Below, one piece after another: positions 16,220-25,789 of a stretch of DNA of 64,000 nt; within the stretch, counting starts at the first letter, position 1, and each line of letters opens with the position of its first letter. The notes below the pieces were generated by a model. It did not search any database and was not told the DNA's origin. It worked only from the letters and a program-made list of their open reading frames with translations. The DNA is from Sellimonas caecigallum. GTDB lineage: Bacteria; Bacillota; Clostridia; Lachnospirales; Lachnospiraceae. The DNA is taken from the NCBI RefSeq assembly GCF_045038405.1, contig NZ_CP173660.1, forward strand, positions 2,694,997 through 2,758,996, written 5' to 3'. The translations under genes and the position numbers were made by a program.

Positions 16220-16265
16220 ATAAAAAGGAGTATCCTTTCTTTTCAGAAAGAATGCTCCTTTTTAT
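16220..16265. terminator. Bidirectional terminator used as intron target
   Basis: AAAAAGGAG...CTTTC at 16222 pairs with GAAAG...CTCCTTTTT ending 16264, with T-runs on both strands. It overlaps the last codons of the DUF5662 gene. The intron starts four bases beyond its minus-strand T-run. Confidence 0.85.
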
Positions 16266-16791
16266 TTCGCCATATTTCTTTTCTAAGATAAGCCAATGTC
16301 GTCTTCTCGCCCTTTTCTGCCAACATGATCAGAAGATGCTCAAGGACTTCTTTTGTGTGAGGATGCATAAACGAATCTGCCATTCCTTTGCGGTAATATT
16401 CCAGAGGACTCCGATCCGTATACTTTTCCTTCTTATAGATTTTGGAGGCAGCGATCCGATCCAGGAACATTTCGTAAATGTACCGGTCCGGCATCCTCAT
16501 CCCGCAAAGCCCCTGCCCTGGTTCAAGCCCATAGTCAATCCAGTATTCGTAGTGGTGTTTATTGCGTCCTTTGTGGTGCAGCCACGCGCTGGAATATCCC
16601 TTTTTCTCTCGTTCCGCGTTATTTGGACTCCGATTTCCCTGATAATATTTGCAGCCCACAAGAAATTCTGTGGGGCTATATTTGGACAGGTCATGAAGAA
16701 GCCCCTGCTTGTAAAGGCCGACCCGGAAACAATATTTCATAACAAGATATTTGTGACGTGTAATTGTACAAAAATGTTTCCATACTTTCAT
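16243..16791 (-). CDS. DUF5662 family protein
   Basis: The protein has the family's signature segments HDLSKYSPTEF, YYQGNRSPNNAER and AWLHHKGRNKHHYEYW, rich in His and Asp. They look like an HD-type or other metal-binding helical fold, but no activity is known. I chose ATG 16791 (MKVWKHF) since relatives begin there and AGGA lies about 10 bases upstream; the frame is open to 16833. It is downstream of the TraX gene. Its final codons form the terminator. Confidence 0.8.
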   Translation of the reverse strand: MKVWKHFCTITRHKYLVMKYCFRVGLYKQGLLHDLSKYSPTEFLVGCKYYQGNRSPNNAEREKKGYSSAWLHHKGRNKHHYEYWIDYGLEPGQGLCGMRMPDRYIYEMFLDRIAASKIYKKEKYTDRSPLEYYRKGMADSFMHPHTKEVLEHLLIMLAEKGEKTTLAYLRKEIWRNKKEHSF

Positions 16792-16835
16792 TTTCTCACA
16801 ATCCTCATTCCTGTCTTCTTTTCTGATTTCCATCG

Positions 16836-17510
16836 CTATCTCAGAATCGCCTCACGTATCACGATCAGACACAAAAGATGTAGCGGATACATAGAATAAA
16901 ACAACCATTTCATCTTTCTTCCCTGCTCTCCTTTATATAGACTGATCGGTATCAGTGCTAACGCTCCAAACATCTGTATCCTTCCCATCAGAAGAATATT
17001 CACAGCAGCCACCAGGATGTTCTGTTTCATATTCTCATTGTTGAAACAATAAAAAATTAAAATCATCAGAAGTCCCATAGAATTATAATCTGTTGCAAGC
17101 GTTTCGGAAATAAGCATAATCAGAATAACCGCGATCCATCTCACTGCCAGATTGTTCACACTGATCCATAAGTAAAGCATCCACACTGCAAGCGTCAGAG
17201 TAAAAAACACATTCTGCCTGTCCGGATAAAAGAACGTGCCAAAGAATGCATAATCAAAAATGGGTTCCGACAAAAGAGCCAGAAGAAAAAGTCTGATTCC
17301 ATACCGGAAAATGTTTGCCGTGTACATGAATCCTACTGCCGTCAAAAAGGCAAAAATCGGAAATGCCAGACGTCCAATTGCGGTAAAAACCCATATATCA
17401 GGGAAAAACATACGTCCTATGTGATCCACAATCATGGATACAATCCCGATCCATTTCAGGGCGAAACTTGTTATTTCCATCTTACTCCACTGTCTTTTCA
17501 GATTGTCCAT
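16836..17510 (-). CDS. TraX family membrane protein
   Basis: About eight membrane segments are visible. The N-terminal 'FALKWIGIVSMIVDHIGRMFFP' region and 'IGRLAFPIFAFL' segment are typical of TraX, named for F-pilin N-acetylation and related to acyltransferase-3 membrane enzymes. Chromosomal Firmicutes copies have no link to conjugation and likely acylate a surface molecule. It overlaps the preceding GH13-like gene by 29 bases, so the two are probably co-expressed. Confidence 0.82.
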   Translation of the reverse strand: MDNLKRQWSKMEITSFALKWIGIVSMIVDHIGRMFFPDIWVFTAIGRLAFPIFAFLTAVGFMYTANIFRYGIRLFLLALLSEPIFDYAFFGTFFYPDRQNVFFTLTLAVWMLYLWISVNNLAVRWIAVILIMLISETLATDYNSMGLLMILIFYCFNNENMKQNILVAAVNILLMGRIQMFGALALIPISLYKGEQGRKMKWLFYSMYPLHLLCLIVIREAILR

Positions 17511-19209
17511 CCTTCACTCCTCTGAAAACTGCAATGGAGCGTTCTGAAACCTCTGCTTTACGCTCCTGTTTCTTATCGATCGGCTCATTCAGGAAACCTT
17601 CTCGTTCTTCCGTCGAAAAAATCTGTTCCCAATGTTTTCCTTTTGAGAGCGAAGGAAGGGCAAACGAATGGCATTCCCAGTGCATATTGTACGCAATGTA
17701 GAGATCCTCTTCCCCATCTGCAGCTCCGCTGTAGTAGATGCCAATCTGACGGCTTGCAATGCCATCCGGCACCTGCCAAGCATTTTCTCCGTGATAGGAA
17801 ACATCTGGTACACCGCAATGTGTTAAGTCAATACCACTGAACTCCCTTTTCGGATGAAAAATACGGTGCTCTTTACGAAAACGGATGAGTTCTTTTACGT
17901 ATTCAAAGAGCCACTGCTCTTTTTCCAGTTTCTTCCAGTTCAGCCATGCTGTATCGTTGTCTTGGCAGTATACGTTGTTATTTCCGTTCTGAGAATTGGC
18001 AAACTCATCCCCCGCCAGTATACATGGTGTCCCTTGCGCAAGCAGAAGCAAGAAAAATGCGTTCCGCATCTGTTTTTCACGCAGTTTTATGACTGCTTTC
18101 TTTCTCGTCGCGCCTTCCACACCACAGTTCCAGCTATAATTGTAATCTGGCCCGTCCTGATTGTTTTCTCCATTTGCCTCATTGTGTTTTCCATCGTAAG
18201 AGACAAGATCGCACAATGTAAAACCTGTATGGTCAGTAATATAGTTATAAGAGGACTCATTCTGGGAAAGGTGCCTAAGCTGCCAGATCACGGATCCTAC
18301 CATTCCCTCGTCACTTTTCAAAAATCTCCGCATTACATTTTGAAACTCATCCTTTTTGACGATCAGCTTTATGTTTGTCAGATATGCATCGCTGCGAATG
18401 ACTTCCAGTGGCACAACAAATGGATTAACAATAAATCCATCTATATGATAGTCCTGACGATAATATTTCAGACATTCGATCATTTTCTGCTTAGACATCT
18501 TCTCAAAAAACGGAAGGTGCAGCACAACCTCGATTCCTGCCTTGTGGCACTCTTTTACCATCCGTTTCAATTCAGTAACCGGGTTCACATGGGCATACCT
18601 CTTTTTAGGTGCAAAGCAGTAGGCGCTTCCATATCCCCAGTAATTGGATACCAAGCGGATATGGTCTTCAAACTCATACACTGGCATACACTGTATCTGA
18701 TTGATCCCAAGCTCAAGGAGATAGGGGATTTTTTCGATTATTCCTTCAAATGTTCCCTTATGCTTAACCTTGGATGCCGAATTTTTCGTAAAACCGCGGA
18801 CATGAAGGCTGTATGCCACCACATCTTCATCCGGTAAGCAAAGCGGCCTGTCCCCCTCCCAGTCGAAGTCCGGGGACACGAGCACTCCGCGCTCTTTTGA
18901 CTGTGTACTTCCGGACGTGTCGTCTTTGTAACGGCAGACCATATGTGCATATGGATCCACAACATCCTCTCCATCTATCAGATACAGATACTCGTCCCCT
19001 TCTCGGATTCCTTTCTGCAGACCTGAGGATCGGATATCTCCGTATAAAATATCCTCCTTCATCTCAATGGAACGGTATGGTCTTTCCTTTTTACTCCTGT
19101 ACAGATTCAGAACACATCGTTTCCCTCTGGGTATCGCTACCGAAAACTCCACCCCTTCGTCCAGCCACACGACTCCAGCCGGTGCCGGTTTTTCTGTTGT
19201 ATGATTCAT
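17482..19209 (-). CDS. GH13 isoamylase/GlgX-like protein lacking catalytic residues
   Basis: The 575-residue protein has an N-terminal beta domain (about 10-85) and a TIM barrel similar to glycogen debranching enzymes, with strong landmarks YSLHVRGFT, YWGYG, KHNEANGENNQDG and SWNCGVEG. The catalytic positions are changed: region II is DGFIVNP (nucleophile Asp to Asn262), region III is LIVKKDE (acid/base Glu to Lys285), region IV is DHTGF (Asp to Thr328), and region I (usually DVVYNH) reads EVVLHLP. The frame is intact and the fold residues are conserved, so it is likely a glucan-binding pseudoenzyme, not a decaying gene. Confidence 0.85.
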   Translation of the reverse strand: MNHTTEKPAPAGVVWLDEGVEFSVAIPRGKRCVLNLYRSKKERPYRSIEMKEDILYGDIRSSGLQKGIREGDEYLYLIDGEDVVDPYAHMVCRYKDDTSGSTQSKERGVLVSPDFDWEGDRPLCLPDEDVVAYSLHVRGFTKNSASKVKHKGTFEGIIEKIPYLLELGINQIQCMPVYEFEDHIRLVSNYWGYGSAYCFAPKKRYAHVNPVTELKRMVKECHKAGIEVVLHLPFFEKMSKQKMIECLKYYRQDYHIDGFIVNPFVVPLEVIRSDAYLTNIKLIVKKDEFQNVMRRFLKSDEGMVGSVIWQLRHLSQNESSYNYITDHTGFTLCDLVSYDGKHNEANGENNQDGPDYNYSWNCGVEGATRKKAVIKLREKQMRNAFFLLLLAQGTPCILAGDEFANSQNGNNNVYCQDNDTAWLNWKKLEKEQWLFEYVKELIRFRKEHRIFHPKREFSGIDLTHCGVPDVSYHGENAWQVPDGIASRQIGIYYSGAADGEEDLYIAYNMHWECHSFALPSLSKGKHWEQIFSTEEREGFLNEPIDKKQERKAEVSERSIAVFRGVKDGQSEKTVE

Positions 19210-19233
19210 TTTCCCATCCTTTCTGATTGACAG

Positions 19234-20229
19234 CTACTGCCATCCATCCACGCCGTACATATCTATATTGCTCTGATCGATAAACAATACATCTTCCAGC
19301 GTTTCTTCTTCATAGTCTTCTCCATTCATGATCTGGAGAGCCACTTTGGCCGCAGCTTTCCCGATGTTGATGGGCGATTGTGCAGCGCTTCCTGCGATCA
19401 GCGTATTTTTCTCTTTCAGCTCTCTTTTCAGATCCGGGGATCCGTCCACCCCGTAAATCTTCAAATCTGTTCTCTTCATCTCTTCTGCGGCTTCCATAGC
19501 GCCCAAAGCCATCTGATCATTTCCACACATGACGGCTGTGATTTCAGGCTGATTACGCAGGATCTTGGCCATTTCCGTCTTGGCATTTTCTTTTGACCCG
19601 GAAGCATCTGCCCGGGCCACTACCTCAAACCCTTTGCCAGCTATCGTCTCCTCAAATCCGGTAATTCGGCTGTTGATGGAATTCTGTGTCGTACATTCCA
19701 ATATCACAACTTTTCCGCCTTCAGGGTAAGTCTCGATCAGTTTCTCCCCGCAGATCTGTCCTGCCTTGTAATTATCCGATCCCACATAGGCATCTACATC
19801 ATCAATATTTTGTACCTGTGTGTCCAGATTAATAATTCGAATATCCGCCTCTCTCAATTCTTTCACAACCGGTGTAATGACCTCCCAGTCCACCGGACAG
19901 AGAAAAATGGCCTGGATCCCGTCTGATATCATTTCACGGATCTGCTGGATCTGTTTATTGGCATCTCCTCTTGGATCCTTTGTGATCAAAGTGCTGCCTT
20001 CCCCTTCGATATCTTCTCTGATAGAAGCTTCCAGCGTAGTATAATACGGATTCTCCATTGTGATACCCGAAAATCCGAATTTATATGCGGTCATCTCAGT
20101 CTCTTCTTCCTCGGACTCTTCCTTTACCGGATTGTCTTCCGGGCTCCCTCCTGCCGGCTTTTTACAGGCCGCAAGACTAAACATAAGGAGTATCACAAGG
20201 AATACAGCCGTCAATCTTTTGAATTTCAT
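19234..20229 (-). CDS. Sugar ABC-type substrate-binding lipoprotein (ribose/galactose class), orphan
   Basis: Residues 1-22 are a lipoprotein signal with lipobox LAAC, followed by a Glu-rich spacer and a type-1 periplasmic binding fold (FGFSGITMENPYY..., MCGNDQMALGAMEA, YGVDGSPD). The protein would sit on the outer membrane face and bind a sugar or related small molecule. No permease or ATPase gene is next to it, so it works with a distant transporter or as a sensor. ATG 20229 has GGGAGGAA upstream. Confidence 0.88.
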   Translation of the reverse strand: MKFKRLTAVFLVILLMFSLAACKKPAGGSPEDNPVKEESEEEETEMTAYKFGFSGITMENPYYTTLEASIREDIEGEGSTLITKDPRGDANKQIQQIREMISDGIQAIFLCPVDWEVITPVVKELREADIRIINLDTQVQNIDDVDAYVGSDNYKAGQICGEKLIETYPEGGKVVILECTTQNSINSRITGFEETIAGKGFEVVARADASGSKENAKTEMAKILRNQPEITAVMCGNDQMALGAMEAAEEMKRTDLKIYGVDGSPDLKRELKEKNTLIAGSAAQSPINIGKAAAKVALQIMNGEDYEEETLEDVLFIDQSNIDMYGVDGWQ

Positions 20230-20419
20230 TCTGATTTCCTCCCGTTTCTGTCTGTCATATTTTAATTTTAACTTTTCTGCACACACTATGTCAATAGTTT
20301 TCCAAACCTCCTGCTTTTCCATGATTCTGCTTGCTTTTTTTGCCGTAGTCTGCTAGAGTAAAATTAGCATCTGTAACAATCAGTACAGAAGGCGTATGAA
20401 CACAAAGGAGAGTATCATT

Positions 20420-20719
20420 ATGGACGAACAGAATGTAACCGTTACCCTTACACTGGACAATGACGAAGAGCTGGAGTGTGAAGTTCTCACTATCTATTCT
20501 GTTGGAGAGCAGGAATACATTGCTCTTCTTCCATTAACTGAAGACGGAGAGGCAAACGAGGACGGCGAAGTTTATATCTACCGATATGAAGAGATTGACG
20601 ACGAGCCAAGCCTTTCCAACATCGAAGATGATGATGAGTACGATGCAACGGCAGAAGCATTTGACGAATGGCTTGATGAGCAGGAATTTAACGAGATGCT
20701 CGAGGATGAAGAGGAGTAA
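20420..20719 (+). CDS. DUF1292 family protein
   Basis: This acidic 99-residue protein (MDEQNVTVTLTLDNDEELEC...) has the DUF1292 core 'YSVGEQEYIALLP' and 'VYIYRYEE' and a long Asp/Glu-rich tail. Its homologs in Firmicutes are of unknown function. AAGGAG lies nine bases before ATG 20420. Its 3' end overlaps the convergent helicase gene by 32 bases. Confidence 0.88.
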   Translation: MDEQNVTVTLTLDNDEELECEVLTIYSVGEQEYIALLPLTEDGEANEDGEVYIYRYEEIDDEPSLSNIEDDDEYDATAEAFDEWLDEQEFNEMLEDEEE

Positions 20720-22559
20720 AGAGTTCTTGGACAAAGCGGGAAGGATGGACATCTTTCCCGTTTTTTTGTCTGACATAAGATATTGTAAGCTGCTCTTTTG
20801 CCCTTGTCATGGCCACATAAAAAAGCCGCCTCTCCTCTTCCGTCTCCCCATCCCTGATGGCCTTCCGGTGTGGTACGATCCCTTCTTCTGCTTCAATGAG
20901 ATAGACAAACCGGTATTCAAGTCCTTTTGCACCGTGCATCGTGAGAAAGGCTACCTTCCCTTCTGTAAAGCGATCTTCTTTTTCCATTTCTTTCAGATGG
21001 TTTGTATAGACATCTGTATACTTGATCCATTCCTGCAAAGATTCTTTTTTCTTCATACTCTCGGCAATCTCGTCCATAATTCCCAGAAGATCGCTCTGTT
21101 CCAGATTTTTTTCTTTTGCATACTCACACAAAAATTCCTGGTAACCTGTTTTCTTTCTCAGATACTGAAAGGCCGCATAAGGCGTCATCTTAGCTATCTC
21201 TCGGATATCTTCCTCCATCTGATCGATCCGGTCGATCATCCACTCCTTATCACAGTAAAACGTCCTTAAGTCCTCAAAATCTGTCCGCTCCTTTTCTAAC
21301 GCTGTCCTGCTGATATAGCGATTTGGCCTGTTTATGACTCGGAGGAAGTCGTTCCTTTGCCGAATTCCCTGGGCGATGCGGAAATATGCTTTTATATCTT
21401 CCGCAATGAAATGTTCATATAGGTGGAATGCTTTCTCTTTCATAAAAAAAGGAATGCTGTAGTTCATAAAAGCAGACATGGTCATGGCAGCATCCTGTGT
21501 TGTCCGAAAGATCACAGCAATCTCCTCCGGCAATACTCCGGATTTTAGTTTTTCTTTTACCGCAGCTGCAACATAGTCCGCTTCCTCCGCCATATCGTAC
21601 ACTTCCTGCACATGAACCGGTTTACCCTTGTCGTGTACTGCCCGCAGATCTTTTGGAAACCGATTTTTATTGTTCTTGATTACTTTTCCAGATGCAGCTA
21701 CAATGTGGGCGGCACTTCGGTAATTGATCTCCAGACGTACAATCTTCGCTTCCGGATAATCTTCGGAAAAATGTTTCATGATAGCCGGAGATGCCCCCCG
21801 GAATCCGTAGATAGACTGGTCGTCGTCTCCGACTACAAAAATATTCCTCCTTTGTCCGGCCAGCATCTTCACAATTTCATACTGAATCCTGCTGCAATCC
21901 TGAAATTCATCGATAAGAATATATCGGTATCGTTCCTGCCATTTTTTCAGAATATCCGGCCGCTTTTGAAACAGCTGATAGATCAAAAGCAGCATATCGT
22001 CAAAATCAATCTTTCCGGCCGCTTTTTTTCTCTTTTCATACGCGTGATAAACCTGACGGTCTTCCGGATCCTGCGTTATACCCTGGAATCCGCCATTATT
22101 CTTGACTTTCCCGATCATCAGCAGTACATCTTTATCGCCTATCCTTGTTCCGTTTGTCCGTTCCACATCTTTCACAGCTGCTTCTGCGATAGTACTTTGC
22201 TCATCTTCCCTCAAAATCTGCTCCGCGCACAAATCATAGACCTGCCGGAGCATACCGTAATAAATCCCGTGGAATGTGCCGAATGTTACTGATCCCGCCC
22301 CATGGATTCCTGTCTTTCGGAAACGTTCCTTCATTTCCTTTACGGCATATTTCGTAAATGTGATCACGAGGATTTCTTCCGGCGGTATGTGATGTGTCTC
22401 GATCATTTCGCAGATTCTGCCGGCAATAACTGTTGTCTTTCCGGAACCAGGACCTGCCAAAACCATACACGGTCCGTTTTTGTGGGCAATCGCCCGCCTT
22501 TGTTCTTCGTTATAAGTGGAAAGCGGGGGTTTTGTTCCCCCGCCGATTTTTTCTGTCAT
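20688..22559 (-). CDS. UvrD/PcrA-like superfamily 1 DNA helicase
   Basis: The 623-residue protein has SF1A motifs in order: GPGSGKTT (I), TFTKYAVKEMKERF (Ia), ILIDEFQDCSRIQ (II), GDDDQSIYGFRGA (III), LEINYRS (IV), FLTMHGAKGLEY (V) and LFYVAMTRAK (VI). It is shorter than PcrA (about 730 residues) and lacks the usual long C-terminal tail, so it is likely a repair-type or accessory helicase rather than PcrA itself. It is followed by nothing on its strand; gltX is 4 bases upstream, so the pair is co-transcribed. Confidence 0.92.
   Translation of the reverse strand: MTEKIGGGTKPPLSTYNEEQRRAIAHKNGPCMVLAGPGSGKTTVIAGRICEMIETHHIPPEEILVITFTKYAVKEMKERFRKTGIHGAGSVTFGTFHGIYYGMLRQVYDLCAEQILREDEQSTIAEAAVKDVERTNGTRIGDKDVLLMIGKVKNNGGFQGITQDPEDRQVYHAYEKRKKAAGKIDFDDMLLLIYQLFQKRPDILKKWQERYRYILIDEFQDCSRIQYEIVKMLAGQRRNIFVVGDDDQSIYGFRGASPAIMKHFSEDYPEAKIVRLEINYRSAAHIVAASGKVIKNNKNRFPKDLRAVHDKGKPVHVQEVYDMAEEADYVAAAVKEKLKSGVLPEEIAVIFRTTQDAAMTMSAFMNYSIPFFMKEKAFHLYEHFIAEDIKAYFRIAQGIRQRNDFLRVINRPNRYISRTALEKERTDFEDLRTFYCDKEWMIDRIDQMEEDIREIAKMTPYAAFQYLRKKTGYQEFLCEYAKEKNLEQSDLLGIMDEIAESMKKKESLQEWIKYTDVYTNHLKEMEKEDRFTEGKVAFLTMHGAKGLEYRFVYLIEAEEGIVPHRKAIRDGETEEERRLFYVAMTRAKEQLTISYVRQKNGKDVHPSRFVQELFTPLHPRASR
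20736..20767 (+). terminator. Terminator of the DUF1292 gene
   Basis: GCGGGAAGGATG pairs with CATCTTTCCCG followed by seven T. It lies inside the 3' part of the convergent helicase gene. Confidence 0.8.
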
Positions 22560-22562
22560 ATA

Positions 22563-24020
22563 TTATTTCTCCAACAATTCGATTCCCTTTCGGATTCTTC
22601 TTAGAGATTCTTCTTTTCCGATGATTTCCATGATTTCTGTGGCTCCTCCCGGTGTATTTTGCTTTCCGGACACCGCAGTACGAACCGGCCACATCACATA
22701 TCCATTTTTGCATGCTTTGTCCGCCACATAGTCTTTCAGCACGGCAAACAGCGCATCATTGCTGTAATCTTCCTGCTTTTCCAGTATTGGGAGCAGTTCT
22801 TTTAACACTTCAAGTGATGTCTCCTCTGTCGTTTTCATCTTTTTGTGAGTGTACATGGCTGTATCGTATTCTGGAAGTTCCTCAAAGAAATCAATCTGTT
22901 CTCTGATATCAGGGAACACTTCTATCCTCGTCTTTACGAGGGCAGCAATTTTCTTCAGATCATAGTCTTTTGTCACTACTTCGCGGATATATGGCTCAGC
23001 CATCTCAAAGAAACAGTCGAACTCCATCATCTTCATATATTCCCCGTTCATCCATTTCAGTTTCTGAACATCAAATACCGCCGGGGATTTGCTCATATGA
23101 TGATAGTCGAAAGCCTTTACAAGCTCCTCCAGGCTGAAAATTTCCTGGTTATCAGATGGACACCATCCAAGAAGCGCCACATAATTAACGATAGCCTCGG
23201 AAATAAAACCCTGTTCCAGCAGATCCTCATATGAAGAATGGCCGCAGCGTTTGCTGAGCTTTTTGTGATTTTCATCTGTAATGAGCGGACAGTGCACATA
23301 CACCGGAGGCTCCCATCCAAATGCTTCATACAGGCGATTGTACTTTGGCGCAGAAGAAAGATATTCATTTCCTCTTACGACATGTGTGATATTCATCAGA
23401 TGGTCGTCTACGACATTCGCAAAATTGTATGTCGGATATCCGTCGGATTTGATGAGGATCATATCATCCAGCTCTGCATTGTCTACAGTGATATCTCCAT
23501 AGATATCATCGTGGAATGTTGTCGTGCCTTCTGTCGGCATGTTGATACGGATGACATACGGTTTCCCAGCTGCCAGATTCGCTTCCACTTCTTCTTTGCT
23601 AAGATGCAGGCAATGTTTATCGTATACACGGATCTCCGTTCCACTTTCTGACACAGATGTTTTTAAGGAATCCAAGCGTTCCTTGTCACAGAAGCAATAG
23701 TATGCGTCGCCTTGCTCGATAAGCTGTTTTGCGTATTTCAGATACAGGCCATTCTTATTTCGCTCGCTCTGCACATATGGCCCGTAACCGCCGTCCTTGT
23801 CCGGCCCCTCGTCGTGGATAAGGCCTGTCTTTTCCAAAGTACGGTAAATAATCTCCAGAGCGCCCTCCACAAAACGTTCCTGATCTGTATCTTCAATACG
23901 AAGCATGAAATCTCCGTCTTCGTGTTTCGCTATCAGATACGCATACAGTGCTGTTCTTAAATTCCCGACATGCATTCTTCCTGTCGGACTTGGTGCAAAT
24001 CTTGTTCTCACTTTACTCAT
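22563..24020 (-). CDS. gltX: Glutamyl-tRNA synthetase
   Basis: The 485-residue class I synthetase has the HIGH-type motif PTGRMHVGNLRTAL at the start and the KMSKS-type motif KKLSKRCG (about residue 250). The helical anticodon-binding region is C-terminal. It charges tRNA-Glu in the cytoplasm. Clostridia may carry two copies (GltX and a GlnRS-like or nondiscriminating form); which one this is cannot be told here. Confidence 0.95.
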   Translation of the reverse strand: MSKVRTRFAPSPTGRMHVGNLRTALYAYLIAKHEDGDFMLRIEDTDQERFVEGALEIIYRTLEKTGLIHDEGPDKDGGYGPYVQSERNKNGLYLKYAKQLIEQGDAYYCFCDKERLDSLKTSVSESGTEIRVYDKHCLHLSKEEVEANLAAGKPYVIRINMPTEGTTTFHDDIYGDITVDNAELDDMILIKSDGYPTYNFANVVDDHLMNITHVVRGNEYLSSAPKYNRLYEAFGWEPPVYVHCPLITDENHKKLSKRCGHSSYEDLLEQGFISEAIVNYVALLGWCPSDNQEIFSLEELVKAFDYHHMSKSPAVFDVQKLKWMNGEYMKMMEFDCFFEMAEPYIREVVTKDYDLKKIAALVKTRIEVFPDIREQIDFFEELPEYDTAMYTHKKMKTTEETSLEVLKELLPILEKQEDYSNDALFAVLKDYVADKACKNGYVMWPVRTAVSGKQNTPGGATEIMEIIGKEESLRRIRKGIELLEK

Positions 24021-24064
24021 ATCTCTTTTCTCCTGTTTCTATATTTTTTTATCATAACCGCTGT

Positions 24065-24400
24065 TTAGCGTCTCTTTCCATTATCCGTAAATTTTGTAAA
24101 ATCTCTTATGATCAGACTTACAAACAGCACGACTAACATGCCGTATCCAGCATATGATTTGAGAGTCTCAGAATCTGAAAAAAAGGAAATGCTAAGCAGT
24201 ACGATCATAACAATGTCTACGACAGCCATCGGAATGCCGAGCTTTCTCCCAAATTTCTTTTTGTCCAGGTTTTCTTTTTCTTTTTTGCTCATCTCACTGT
24301 ATCCGGGTACCAGATCCAATGCTTTTCCGTTTATCAGCATGACCGTGGCAACTGTAAAAACTACAATGGACAAAATACCAAAAATGATGCTTACACCCAT
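24065..24400 (-). CDS. DUF3784-like small membrane protein
   Basis: The 111-residue protein has three membrane segments, and a cytoplasmic loop after the first with GYSEMSKKEKENLDKKKF, the family hallmark. It lies 4 bases behind the ThrE C-terminal subunit and probably shares its transcript. Function is unknown. Confidence 0.72.
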   Translation of the reverse strand: MGVSIIFGILSIVVFTVATVMLINGKALDLVPGYSEMSKKEKENLDKKKFGRKLGIPMAVVDIVMIVLLSISFFSDSETLKSYAGYGMLVVLFVSLIIRDFTKFTDNGKRR

Positions 24401-24403
24401 AGC

Positions 24404-24883
24404 TTACTTCTTCCTTTCTCCTTTTCGTATATATCTAAGGGAATCCTGCTTCCAGTCTCCTCTGCGGAATATTCTGAAAAATGTATCCATCAGAAAAATA
24501 GCAAGTGCGATCGCACCTGCGATTTCAAGCGTCTGAGCCAAATAATAGCTTGCCATCGCCCTGTCATTTTCCAGTATATGGTGCATGATCTGATAGATCC
24601 CGTTGCCTGGTACAGTAGGAAGTATCCCACCGATCAAAAACATTGTTACCGGCGTCTTCAAGATCCTGGCGAAAATATGGGAGATCAAACCTGCTGTAAG
24701 TGCGGACCAAAATGTGGCAATTACAACGTCTATCTGGCCAGCCGTGCAGATAAAATATACAAATCCAGATACAGCGCCGGATACTCCGGCCCAGATGAGA
24801 TATTTTGTGGGCGAATTAATCATAATAGCATATGAATACACGGCTACGAAAACACCGATCGTTTTTATAAATACTTCCGTCAT
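24404..24883 (-). CDS. Threonine/serine exporter, small subunit (ThrE C-terminal/DUF3815)
   Basis: The 159-residue protein has five membrane helices with the GGILPTVPGNGIYQIMHH motif of the ThrE family C-terminal half. In many Firmicutes the single ThrE chain of Corynebacterium is split into two proteins, as here. It would export Thr/Ser (or other small metabolites) with its partner. ATG 24883 has AGGAGG upstream and overlaps the partner's stop by 4 bases (ATGA). Confidence 0.88.
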   Translation of the reverse strand: MTEVFIKTIGVFVAVYSYAIMINSPTKYLIWAGVSGAVSGFVYFICTAGQIDVVIATFWSALTAGLISHIFARILKTPVTMFLIGGILPTVPGNGIYQIMHHILENDRAMASYYLAQTLEIAGAIALAIFLMDTFFRIFRRGDWKQDSLRYIRKGERKK

Positions 24884-25662
24884 ACGATTCCTCCTGTTAT
24901 GAATTCTCCAAAAACAGACAAGGCAATCCCAATTCCCAGGGCAACAAAGGCCGCCTTCAGAAATGCTTCCAAAAGTCTGGCACATCCCGATATATAATCT
25001 CCCTGGAAGGTATCTCTTACCGCATTTGTAATAGCTACGCCAGGCACAAGGGGCATGATAGAACCGATAATGACGGTATCCAGATTCATTACATCCCCCA
25101 TAATGCGTTTCATCACGAGAGCCGCAATCCCCACACTGACGGCATTTAAAATGTCAAGAATCAAATCCGGTATTCCGGCTCCTTTCCCGGCCAGCATAAT
25201 CCCGGAAAGAAAAATTCCTACAATAATAGTAGCCAGCACATCATAGTATGTGCCGTCAAAAAAGACAGTAAATCCAATCGCTACTCCCGTGGGAGCAAGG
25301 ATCGAAACCCACCTTGGATATGTAACCGACTTCACATCGTTTAAAAGACAATATGCCTCGTCCAGAGAAAGCTCCCCAGCACAGTATCTTCTTGAAATGT
25401 GATTGATCTGCTCGATCACGCTGAGATTTGTACTTCTTGTGTCCACACGCTGCGCCATACTGATCGGGGCCACATCTTCCCCACTGATTGATGCGCTGAT
25501 CCCTGTCATAATGACAAGTATCTCTGTCTTTTCCAGGTTGGATGTCTTCAGAATATGGTGCATAGTATCCTCCACGCGATATGTCTCCGCCCCACTTTGA
25601 AGCATCAGTTTTCCGGCCAGCATGGCCGTATCCATCAGCAATTTATAGTCCATCCCTCTCAT
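24880..25662 (-). CDS. Threonine/serine exporter, large subunit (ThrE N-terminal/DUF1212)
   Basis: An N-terminal soluble part (residues 1-110, with MLQSGAETYRVEDTM and a VDTRSTNL segment) precedes five membrane helices with IIGSIMPLVPGVAITNAVRD, the typical DUF1212 pattern. It pairs with the overlapping downstream subunit. The first ATG (25662) has AGGA; ATG 25653 with GAGAGGG is an alternative start. Confidence 0.88.
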   Translation of the reverse strand: MRGMDYKLLMDTAMLAGKLMLQSGAETYRVEDTMHHILKTSNLEKTEILVIMTGISASISGEDVAPISMAQRVDTRSTNLSVIEQINHISRRYCAGELSLDEAYCLLNDVKSVTYPRWVSILAPTGVAIGFTVFFDGTYYDVLATIIVGIFLSGIMLAGKGAGIPDLILDILNAVSVGIAALVMKRIMGDVMNLDTVIIGSIMPLVPGVAITNAVRDTFQGDYISGCARLLEAFLKAAFVALGIGIALSVFGEFITGGIV

Positions 25663-25789
25663 ACCTTTTCCTAGTATATCATATTTCCATGAGACATCAT
25701 ACTATTTCTTCCGCAAAAAATCAACCCACTTGTTCAATCTTCTTTGAAGCAGTCTCGCTGCTTCATACAATAGTATAATTCCCAAAACG

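Noticed and set aside
20736..20767. Possible premature terminator of the helicase gene
   Set aside because: The T-run is on the plus strand and so serves the convergent DUF1292 gene; the minus-strand reading lacks a comparable T-run.
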